Positions 30,769-40,219 of a stretch of DNA of 64,000 nucleotides are shown one piece after another. Within the stretch, counting starts at the first letter, position 1. The number at the start of each line of letters is the position of its first letter. Below the pieces are notes generated by a model. It saw only the letters and a list, made by a program, of their open reading frames with translations. It made no database searches and had not been told where the DNA came from. Both the position numbers and the translations under genes were made by a program. The DNA is from Aplidium turbinatum (Eukaryota; Chordata; Ascidiacea; Aplousobranchia; Polyclinidae), in assembly GCA_918807975.1 (NCBI GenBank), contig OU964924.1, forward strand, positions 20,257,695 to 20,321,694, written 5' to 3'.

Positions 30769-31413
30769 TTATGAGTTCAAGTTATGTATGAGTGGCTCAT
30801 AATTCAACAGTTTGAAGTCAACATCAATTTTCATTTTAAACAAATCATCAGGAGTTTCAATAAGATACCATATGTCTTCGCTTTCTTCAAAAACAATTAT
30901 CTTTCCATTTTTTGTATGACATTTGGAAAATCTTTCATCACAACAATTTTTAACATAATGAAATAATTTAGCACGCAATGGGGTTAAATCTTCTGTGATA
31001 AAAGCACTTGGGATCTTGTTAAGAACATTTCCTTGCTTTAGGTTTTTCTTCTTGAACATAATTTCATTTCTTTTCTTGTATGACACGAAACGTACAATAA
31101 TTGGTCTTGGTTTTTTTGAAATTTGTTTTTTCCTGCCCAAACGGTGTGCTCTTTGGATATCCTCCTTACAAAGGTTGATACCCAATTCTTTACTAATTTT
31201 TAATAGAACTTCCTCCCCATCATCACCTTCTTCATGCGGTTCTTCAACATTAAAAATTCTTAGGTTTTCTCTTCTCCCATACTGATCCAGTTTGTCAATT
31301 GTGAAAATGTTTTTGTTGATTAGTTGTTTTAGAATGGTGTTTTCTTCTTTGACCTCTTTTAACTCTTTTCTTGTCTCATCCAGTTGTTCCTTTATATATC
31401 CTACATCACTCAC
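30769..31413 (-). CDS. LINE ORF1 nucleic-acid-binding protein
   Basis: 214 residues, intact. An N-terminal coiled coil (residues ~5-35, heptads in ELKEVKEENTILKQLI) is followed by DQYGRRENLRIFNV and an RRM-like and C-terminal domain (EDIQRAHRLGRK, RPIIVRF, ITEDLTPLRAKLFHY). This is the architecture of L1-type ORF1 proteins, which trimerise and coat the LINE RNA. ATG 31413 is the first in frame. Confidence 0.85.
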   Translation of the reverse strand: MSDVGYIKEQLDETRKELKEVKEENTILKQLINKNIFTIDKLDQYGRRENLRIFNVEEPHEEGDDGEEVLLKISKELGINLCKEDIQRAHRLGRKKQISKKPRPIIVRFVSYKKRNEIMFKKKNLKQGNVLNKIPSAFITEDLTPLRAKLFHYVKNCCDERFSKCHTKNGKIIVFEESEDIWYLIETPDDLFKMKIDVDFKLLNYEPLIHNLNS

Positions 31414-32507
31414 TAATATACTACATCACATCACTTACAAATTAGGTTGCATCCGGTTTACCCTATGCAGTTTATTAAAACAAATTGTACAATGTAGCCT
31501 ACATATCTAAAACGCAGTTTATGCTAATATCAGCAGTAGGGTACTAACATGGACAACTAAAACTAGGCCTACCACGTTTGTTACATAGTATTATATATAT
31601 TTATATATACACTTTGTTCTGCTACCGTTCATAAAGTTTTGTTTGGTATTAATTTGCATTTCTTTGTGTTGCAGACTTGCTGGTAGATGCAGTCGAATTA
31701 CTACATTGCAAGCCTATACAACATGTATCATTTTCATTGTCGTGATCTAAAAATGATCCTAGGAGCTTATCCTGCACCAGCACAGAGCAACAGTGGCACA
31801 AACCCAGAGGCGGTGGCATTTTTTCAGAACCAGGACAGGCTGCATCTTTGCAAGAGCAGAGACCGACCGGACCAAACCTAGGGTGAAAAGCCCCGTCAAA
31901 TCATGCAGATTCGATGCCAGATTCAATGACCTCAAACGTCCCTTGCTTGAACGCGAAATTGAAGCCTTTCCAGCATTTGCTGCTTCAAATGCACCATTTC
32001 CCTTCCTTTTGAAAGATCATGATGCATCAAATGTGAAAGTAGGAAGTGTGCTGAGTTATCAGATGAAAAATTCAATTTCCAGCGAAGAACATGGTAACAC
32101 TTCCGTTTATATTTCCAATATCGCTATAGGGCTTTATTTCGAATAACCATTGTCGCTCGTATAAAGTTTCTAAACCTACGTTTAGTTTGTTTAGACTACT
32201 CCTTTAAGGAATTTGTTGCAGTATTGGCTGGTGCCCAGAAGAACCTCTATTTTAACTTACAGAAAGCACATGCTCTTGAGGAGGCAACAACTTCTCAGTC
32301 TCAATCAATTTTATTGCTCACTAGCCGAAACAACTGTGTACTAAGCAGTTCTTAATGATGACTTTTGTCTCCATTTTGTTAAAGATGAAGTAAAACTAAA
32401 AAGTATGCACAACTATTTCTATCAATTTCAGGGGCAAATGGCTCTCAATGTGTACGGTATGTCTCAGTCTCCCTTGGTGTGACTTAGTTGTCTAATGTCT
32501 ATAGCAG
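31414..32507. other. Unassigned stretch, possible exon at 31876-32060
   Basis: Plus-strand 31793-32146 is open and has non-AT-biased codons in the middle (RFDARFNDLKRPLLERE, FPFLLKDHDASNVKVGS). No family was recognised; it may be a lone exon or transposon fragment. The rest shows an AT palindrome tract (31588-31607) and nothing else. Confidence 0.3.
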
Positions 32508-32600
32508 AGGCGTGCAACATATGGCTCGCGGGCCAGAGCACGGCCCGCGGTACCCATTTACGTGGCCCGCACGTTCTTCATCAAGTAGCCCATTATTAGG
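32508..32600. mobile_element. hAT end fragment (GGCCCGC type)
   Basis: CAGAGGCGTGCAACATATGG followed by CTCGCGGGCC, CGGCCCGCGG and GTGGCCCGCACG is the typical left end of a GTF2IRD2/ZBED-like hAT. It compares with the complete element at 61166-62263. No matching right end is nearby. Confidence 0.6.
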
Positions 32601-32639
32601 GTGCGTCGTGTGCCCCAATGTTCATATTTTTTGTATTAT

Positions 32640-33749
32640 TTTACCATTTATATTATTTATCAAAAAAAACTCTTTGGATGCACATTTCTTTGTTACTAAT
32701 GCTTCCGGTGTAAAGCTACAACACAAACATAATGCTCCTTCTGGGGTCAACTCCACATAATGCTTTCGCAGTATTGGTTGATTTGTAATTAGAAAAAGTT
32801 TGCATGTGCCGTTGAAGTGATGATGGAGTATCCAACCGTATTTCGGTGCAATCAATTATAGCCATAGTTGTGGGGTACCGGTAGTCTTTTTTGAATTCTG
32901 GTTTGATGGCTGATAGAATGATGTCGCAATGAGGGAAAATTTTCAAACTTCCCAACCCTACATAGTATTCTACATTAGATGTATCCAGTGATGTACGCGC
33001 ATACAAAAAATATTGACGCCGTCAACGTAAACGCAAACGTTTGAAAAACCATACGCCGTATGCGTCAACGCAACTAGTAAAAAAAGTTGGCGGCATCAAC
33101 GTCAGCGCATACACTAGAGTAAACTCATTTTGTTTGCTAGGTGCCAAAGATTCACACGGTATAAACCACTCGAAACAAACAAGTTTTATTTTGAATCTCC
33201 ACGAAGAAACACAAGCATCTGAAAGTGTTCGAGCGCTGAAAGGTATTGGCGTGTTGTAGAGAAAAAAATACATTAAAAAGTATGCGTTAGCGCTATGCGC
33301 TAAAAAAACGCAAAAACTTTACGGCGTAGCCTCAAGCGCAAACTATCCAAAAGAATGTGGCCGCAAGCGTTAGCGCAAACAAAAAGTGTACGCCGCAAGT
33401 ATGCGGCGTATACGTACATCTCTGGATGTATCCATTCACAAAAAATCCGATGTGCTGATAAACAACTAACTCTAAACATGAAATTTAGTTCACCATAAAA
33501 TGACCTCAGACAAAGCTTCATCAGCACCAGCAAGAACTCATCTTCCGCTGATAATTTGTGATCATATCTAGAAGTAAAATCTTGTGAAACTTCTTCGAGT
33601 GTATCGAAATCAGTTGCGTCATCGCCGACTTGGGTTGAACGTTTAGCTTTTGAAGCAGTGTAATCTGTAATGTTTTTGCGTACATCTATCAGGCAAAATA
33701 GCTTCAAGTACTGCAAAAAAATGATCAAAAGTTTTGAAGCCAGTAACAA
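32640..33749 (-). pseudogene. ISL2EU/IS4EU-like transposase (DDE_4 type), split
   Basis: 33749-33433 carries the helix-turn-helix part (DHKLSAEDEFLLVLMKLCLR, SAHRIFCEWI). After the MITE at 32986-33424 the DDE domain follows: TMAIIDCTEI (first Asp of the IDCTE motif), TPSSLQRHMQTFSNYKSTNT, and in a shifted frame LYTGSISNKEM. The protein ends early, about 32640, before the later catalytic residues. The order of motifs matches DDE_Tnp_4 transposases of PIF/ISL2EU-related elements. No terminal repeats were found. Confidence 0.75.
32986..33424. mobile_element. hAT-type MITE, CAGTGATGTACG ends
   Basis: The ends CAGTGATGTACGCGCATAC and, inverted, CAGAGATGTACGTATAC are flanked by GATGTATC (32978-32985, 33425-33432). 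It is 439 bp and full of CGTCAACGC/GCGTTAGCGC words like those of element 119-1446, so both belong to one family. It splits the ISL2EU-like transposase. Confidence 0.88.
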
Positions 33750-33862
33750 ACTTTATTACAGTTGGATTTGAAAGACTGCAAATACAGAATGCCAAAGCTT
33801 CAAATCAGGGGGCAACATATGTTTGAACATAATTATGAAGAGAAAGTTTTAACTGTAACCTC

Positions 33863-34180
33863 AGGGAAGCACATCTTTTAGGTGAAGACAGTTAGGCACC
33901 AGTCAAATTGGCGTGCACATTGTTGCGTCAGAATATTTAGGTGAGGAGCACTGTGACGCCCTCCGTCCGGTCATTTAGGCGTTATTCCTAGTAAAGTCTG
34001 CAGATTATATCAGCTTGGCAGGTACTAGGTAGGGCAATGTAATATTGAACAGAGTAGCCTAGTAGTAGTCCAGTCTTAATCCAGTGATGTCCCCGTTACT
34101 AAGGGTGGCCGGATTTACCTCCAAGATCCATGAACAGAATAATATATATATTATTTTGTTAATGCGCGTGCATTAGGGTG
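33863..34180. mobile_element. One end of a T-type composite element
   Basis: CAGGGAAGCACATCTTTTAGG, ACAGTTAGGCACC and the AGCACTGTGACG block match the left end of element T (15616 onward). The sequence then continues to GCGCGTGCATTAGGGTGTGG, the same junction with the GGGTGG-type element as at 16141. No opposite end is in the window. Confidence 0.6.
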
Positions 34181-34270
34181 TGGCTGGCGACGACCAAAAA
34201 TTGAATGCTTTACCAAATCACCTCTTCTTTTGACATACTCTGTGGATAGATGGTACAAACTCATCTGTTC

Positions 34271-34436
34271 CGGAATGGCCTGTTTTGGTGAGTCCGATCT
34301 CTATTCGGTGATTTTTTCAATTTTTTTAAAAAAATTATTGGGTACCATAGCCTAATTATATATCATTGCCGTTTTAGGGTGAGGGTTAGAGGTTAGGAAC
34401 TCACCGAATCGGACTCACCGAATAGTAGCAGACCCC
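34271..34436. mobile_element. CGGAATGGCC family MITE, copy 2
   Basis: Begins CGGAATGGCCTGTTTTGGTG and ends GGACTCACCGAATAGTAGCA plus GACCCC. The core contains ATTATTGGGTACCATAGCC and a TTAGGG-like stretch as in copy 1. No target duplication remains. Confidence 0.75.
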
Positions 34437-34754
34437 AAATTTTAAGCTGATTTTGACAATATTTAGGTGTAGCACCTGAGATTTTAAGATCGCACAATCA
34501 CACGGCACCAAAAATTGTAAAAAGTTGCTTATTTTTTAACATTTTTCAATAACACAAGTAAATTTTCAACTATAAAATGTATTATTGGGCCTATATCAAA
34601 GAAAGTATTTGCATTATAATATTTGGGTATTATTGTGATAATACATTTGGTTTTTCTTCCACTTTCCGTAATTTGTTTAGTTGAAGCAACGAAAAACTTT
34701 GATTTTTGAAAATTTTCCTTTTCATGCATACACAGTAGGCTACTACACAAACAC
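34437..34754. other. Unassigned spacer
   Basis: No exon or repeat was recognised before the Y element. Confidence 0.4.
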
Positions 34755-34969
34755 AGTTGGGTCATTCCATGTCAACTCAACAGGTTTTTGGAAAAGTGCA
34801 AGCTCGACCCGGGACTACAGAGAAGGGGACTTCCGACTGAAAAACAGCATGGGCCTTAAGAGGGTTACTACCGCTGAAACAAAAATCGACAAAAAATAAC
34901 ATCTAAACGTCTTTCTGTTTCATGTAACAACTTTTACGGGCACTCAGCACAAAATTGAGTAAGCTGTGG

Positions 34970-35215
34970 CTATATTTACACCATATAGTGTTAATAATTA
35001 CCTCAATAGTGTTGCCAGATAAGGAATTCTGCACTAATTTGAGAAAAGTTTAAAGTTGTTGAAAACAAAACTTGAATTTTGTAAATTTTTTTAGTCCTGG
35101 GCAAAGATGAAAACGCTAATCTTATTCCTAACTCTAACCCTTACCTTAACCCTTCCTAACTTTAATCCTAACTCTGGCAACACCTGATTGTAACCATGGC
35201 ATTAAGTGTGGAAAA
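34970..35215. repeat. Internal inverted repeat of the P element, left copy
   Basis: Inverted relative to 38095-38335. It contains degenerate telomere-like runs (CTAACCCTTACC), CAGGTGTTGCCA/TGGCAAC words and an ACACTATATAGTGT-type palindrome. It lies between the transposase gene and the left terminus. Confidence 0.7.
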
Positions 35216-35760
35216 ATAGCCCCTTCCAATTGAATATATGGTGAGCAAAAATATGCAAACACTGATAAAACGTAACGTAAACATTTCACTATAACATTTA
35301 AAATCATAAGGCTACATGGAATCGCCAATACTATAAGACCGTATATATTCATTTTTTGGAAAATTAAACAAAGATGATGAATACTGCTGCAACGCCGACT
35401 TTGTTAGGCCTATGTGTTTCCGGTGGCTCCAGGTCCCCTGCTGCCATGGGCAAGCATATTAACCCTTGAAAGGGGGGTATCGCGACTGCCACGTCGCTCA
35501 TTGTTGCCTGGTTTCGGAGGATGTTTGAAGTTCCTTGATTGGGGTAGGATTTCTACACAAACAGATAGAAAATAATGTAGTGCAGTCGAGCAGTGATACA
35601 TACAAAATATACTAATCTGCATCGTATTTATGACCTCAGCAGTCAACAGTAGCATTTGCTAAATTCTGGAGTTTTCAACTGCGGTAATCGTTAAAGCAGG
35701 CACGAATTTAAATAAGACAATATAAATTTATTACCTATCAGTTTAACTATTCACCTGCAT

Positions 35761-38700
35761 TTACTTTTTGTTGCTTCCTCCACCTTGAAGTTTTCGAATT
35801 TTGCGGCTTGGAACTAAACTTGGAGGAGCATCTTTTGAAGAATTGAAACGTTTTAACTCATTTTGTGCAAAGCAATTAAATGCAGAACGAATAATCCATT
35901 CAAAATTGCAGTGTCCAGATGAACATCTTTGTTTTAAAGCCGTTCCAAAACTTCCACTTGCTTCGACTGATGTCATTAGGGCAGAAGTGAAAGCGAAACG
36001 CTGGTTTCTCAAAGTGAACAGCTTGTGTTTCACGGCTTCATCGGCTACAAGAGCTGTATAGCTTTGAACAGCCAAAGCAGTGACAGCAAAGCATAGCTCT
36101 GTAGGAGCAGACAAACCTCCACGATCAGCTAACTCAAACAGCTGGGCATATTTCTCTGGTACACAGTCTTGGATTTTATGTACATTTACATCTTTCACAA
36201 GCAATTCTTTGCAAGCAGAGCACTTTCTTCGGCGAGATACACTACGTCCAATGTATCCACTAACAAAGTACGTAACATTAGCATCAACATCAGATAAATC
36301 ATCTATGCTAACTCCAACAAAGAAATCCACTAGCCATTTAAAAGAGGAGTCGTCTGAAATTTCCGGGGGAGATTGCTGGTCAGAGGAAGCCAGGCGAGAT
36401 GCTGATACCAAAGCTTGCTGTTGTAACAAACTTAAACAACAAATTTTTTTTTCTGACTTGAGCAGCTGCTTTACTGACATGAAGAAGTTACCTCCATTGG
36501 TTTGACGATACCAACCAAAGCGCGATTCAATAGGATCAGACATAAATTTTCCACTCAGGACATAATCGAATCCATGCTTCTCCTGGAGGTATTCAGCAAG
36601 TTTCGGAACTGCACCCATGCTCTGAATGCAAGCGGTAAACGTTTCAGTGGTAAGGCCGTTATTGCTGGACTTTTTCCACTTGATGAATATATCGATTGCT
36701 TTCTTCAGGTATAACAATCCACCTTGATCTGTAGAAGAATTTCTCATGGGAGCATACATCTCGTCTAACTTTTGAGTAGCTGAAATACATCAATTATATA
36801 TGTCAATTACTCAATCAGTGTTCTACCTAGCTTGCAGCACTCGCCATATCAAAGCCATAACAGAGATGTGAAACTAAGATGCATCTACTGGTGATACCAA
36901 TGTTTTTTGGTTTATGATAAGTTCTTTCTAAGCATGAGAATGAACAAAATAACATGGCCTGGAAGTTTTTACATGCTTCTTAGATCCATCTAAAAAAGCA
37001 GTTGCATAGCATTAGCAACAATCAGAGCAAAAAGTACACAGTAGTGGCCAGTGGGTTTATGAAACGATTGCCATGGAAATGATTTCTTTGTGAATGTCGT
37101 ATGCAATGTGTAGCTTTGTAACAACTTTATGTAGGGAACAAACCTTTACTTGGTGACTTTACAGACATTATCTTCCAAATATTAAGAACAAATTTAACAA
37201 ATCGTGATGTTTCAATAAATGCAGGGTTTGATTGCCCATAAACTTCTAAACCACGGACAGTTGACTCACTGAAGACACCTGCAACATAAATTTAAACAAA
37301 ACCTAAGGCTTTCAAGAAAATAACTCAGCGCATGCAAGCGTGCTAAATGATTTGAAGAGATTAACGTGTTATTTCAAAGGTTTATCAAAGCAAACGTTGC
37401 TAATAATTTGGCAATATTAAAAAATATAACACGAACAATTCATTGACATGCAAAACTGTAAATTTAGTGTTACACATATGGCCATTAATATTAAGATACT
37501 AACCTTTGTTAAGTAAAAACAATATATACTTACTGAGTGCATGTTGAGGAGAAGTTCTTGCTATGTTGCTGGGATTGAGTGAAGCTTTCTTCAATGAAAA
37601 TGCCACTTTCAGTGTTTTGTGCTCTTCAAGAGCGTACAGGTGTTTAATGTGCGAAAAAATTCCAGTACATGAATCCCCAAGTAAATCCTGATATCCAGAT
37701 GTAGGAATACACATGCGATCCTTATTAATAAAATTGTTGAAAATATTTTTAAAATTGTGTGTGAAGTCAAATATCAGAAACAATCTCTCCCCAGGCCTGG
37801 TTGGATGAACAATGCTGTGCTGCAGCTTTCCTCCACACAAGTCAATAAACATTTTTCTGTAAAAACGTACAATATGTTAAAACATTCTCCTTTGTAGCCC
37901 AAGGCTATTCAATTATATCAATTATACACCTACCTATGACCTTGTTTTGCAGCTATTATTATTGTAAAGAATGCATGGAGCTGGAAATACGCACACTTGG
38001 CAGCTTAAGGAAACCTTTGCACAAAACCACACATTGTGTTAAAAAAGCTGCTTTGGATACTGCAAAATTTATTTATAACGAAGTGGTTATTTTTACACAC
38101 TTGTTGCCATGGTTATAATCAGCTCAGTTGTTGCCAGAGTTAGAATTAAAGTTAGGAAGGGTTAGAGTTAGGATTAAGGTTAGGGTTTTGATCTTTGCCC
38201 AGGACTAAAAAAAAATTCTAAAATACAAGTTTTTGTTTTCAACAGCTTTAAACTTTTCTCAAATTAGGGAAGAATTCCTTATCTGGCAATGCTATTGAGG
38301 CTATTATTACACTATATAGTGTAAATATAGCCACGGCCTATTTATAAAATCATTTCACTATAATGGTTCTTAGGTGGATGAGTAAGAAAGCCTACCTGTT
38401 GCATACATGGTTGTCAACCGATACCGCCACAACTACAAGCAAGTCATGTAAAGACAGCATAACCTGTTTAAACCACTTGTGTAAAATTCCTGTATCCAGT
38501 CTGTTAACAGGAACGAGACAAACAACATCCTTATAATGGCCATGTGCAGACTGAACCATGAATGCTAACACTGTCTTTGCAGGTATGCCATCTTCAGTGA
38601 GGCGAATGAATGAACCATTCGAATACTCTATTCTTTGTGCAGTGTACACTTCATCAATCATTAGAGTTACTACACGTTCTTTTTCGGTCAAGTTGTTGAT

Positions 38701-39783
38701 ACGCCGATCCAAGTACTGCAAGTCAATTTTTCCATCTTCAACGGTGTTGGTAGAAGAGAGCTTACACAAAGTGCTGATGGATGGCAAAACAAAAATGCTA
38801 CGCAACTTTTTGTACAGTGAAGTACTAGTCAGCTGCCAAAGAAATGACGTTGTAATTACAGACACAGAGTATCGGCGGGCATTTTTGTGACATTGAAGTA
38901 ATTGCAATTGTTCACAGATAAATTGGAGCAATGGCAAGTAAGGTTGACTTGCAGATTGGTTTTCTGCTTGTAAACAGTTCTGCAGTGCAGACACTGCAAG
39001 ATTAATATACTGCATAGAGAGATCTTTCACAGATGAATCCTGTTCAACTAAGGATTTGCAGAAGGCAAGTATATTTGATAATTCAGACATAGCTTGTAGA
39101 TCATTGGAAGCTGAGGCCATCAAATGCCTGTACTGCTTTTGAGGAAGCAAAATAGAAGACACAAACACTTTGATTTTTAGGTTGTTGAGTACCACAACAG
39201 ATATGGCTAATTCTGGTGCACCATCAGTTAATTCACATACAGTATTTTGAATGTAATGAAAGTGAACACTTTCATTTTTAACAACTTTCAAGTACCCTTC
39301 AGGCAAGATTGTGTCTTGCAGCTTAAGCAAAAATGAATTAAAATCACAAAGAGCATCAATTTGAAACAATGCAAGTTTTTGCTTTTCTATTCGTTCGTTT
39401 TCTTTGTCACGTCGAGAAGAAGCAGCACCAGATGTTGTTGGTCGAGACATAGAGGGTGTTTTTGACAAATGCATTGGCAGGTGAGGAAAAATAGATGGGA
39501 CAGCATTTTCCTTTAGTCGCAAACGTTGATACCCTTGGCGCCCAAGTGCTTCACGCCGTTTCTTTTTGTGATCATCAGAGACTCTCTTTATGCATTCTTC
39601 TGGAAAATGCTTTATGCACACTCTGTGCGAGTTACTTGATGTCCAATCTTTACGAGGAATTGCTATAAGCCATTTTCTTTTCAACTCTTCATTCTTTGGA
39701 AAGGCAAACATTGAAATTTTGGCATCTGTCCGGTTAGATTTGTAACCTGACTGGCATTGAGGTACACAACATGTATTAACCAT
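35761..39783 (-). CDS. P-element transposase with THAP domain (THAP9-like), 4 exons
   Basis: Cut-and-paste transposase. Exons on the minus strand: 39783-38396, 37856-37504, 37278-37144, 36779-35761. All sites are GT-AG and phases fit, giving 2895 nt and 964 residues without a stop; human THAP9 has about 900. Residues 1-85 form a THAP zinc finger (TCCVPQC, CIKHF, then AVPSIF). A coiled segment follows, then the catalytic region with MIDEVYT and LIFDFTHNFKN, and late motifs SDPIESRFGWYRQTNGGNFF and YFVSGYIGR. A C-terminal basic tail ends the protein. The start ATG 39783 begins directly at the THAP domain; an upstream in-frame extension is possible. Intron 1 holds one of the internal inverted repeats. 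Host sequence shows no decay, so the copy looks young. Confidence 0.9.
38095..38335. repeat. Internal inverted repeat of the P element, right copy
   Basis: Inverse partner of 34970-35215, located in intron 1 of the transposase gene. It has AAGGTTAGGGTTTTGATC and GTTGCCAGAGTTAG words. The pair could be two opposite MITE insertions or part of the P family. Confidence 0.7.
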
Positions 39784-40219
39784 ATTGCTGATAATTGTGA
39801 CAAAAATTGTACAATAAGCACTGAAAAGCATATGTTTGCAGGTAATTTTAGCCTAGAATACATCAGCCAAAATTGTTAAAAACATGCCCTGTCAATAGCC
39901 TCACAGCAATTGCAGCTGAACTGTCTAAAAAAAAACTCAAAAAGCCTAGCCTAAATCACCATTTTATAACGTTGCTTTTTGTTCAAGTCTTTCTCACCAT
40001 TACTCTGCACACTTGTCTTAACTTTAAAGCAAAGCAAACTTAGACTATTACATCACTTAACGAGTTTACCTCCAGGCTCCAGTCTTCAACTGACAAACCA
40101 ATACTGAACACGCCATTAAGAAGTTCGCGCATGCGCACAACGACCCTCTTAAAGCCCGATCACAGAAACAAAATTTGTTCAGTCGGAAGTCCCCTTCTCT
40201 GTAGTCCCGGAAGCTCGAC

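Larger units (their letters stand above)
26141..31413 (-). mobile_element. Near full-length CR1/L2-like LINE (copy B)
   Basis: Order on the minus strand: ORF1 (31413-30769), ORF2 with PHD finger, endonuclease and reverse transcriptase (30719-26781), 3' UTR with GCAGCTGAC and CTTTCGCTGC words, and a (TC)n tail (26141-26154). Net length without the hAT insertion is about 4.5 kb. ORF2 carries several frameshifts, so the copy is inactive; ORF1 is open throughout. The 5' end beyond ORF1 was not identified. Confidence 0.85.
34809..40210 (-). mobile_element. P element, apparently complete
   Basis: Terminal inverted repeats of 33 bp match perfectly: CCGGGACTACAGAGAAGGGG then ACTTCCGACTGAA at 34809, inverted to 40210. 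A second inverted word GGGC.TTAAGAGGGT lies just inside each end, recalling the subterminal repeat of Drosophila P. AAGCTCGAC flanks both sides (34800-34808, 40211-40219), the 8-bp P-type duplication plus one ambiguous base. It encodes an intact transposase and is inserted in the left repeat of element Y. Confidence 0.92.

Noticed and set aside
35110-35175. Interstitial telomere (CCTAAC-like runs; also 22825-22850, 24010, 34373, 38150-38200)
   Set aside because: Runs are short, irregular and confined to transposon interiors.
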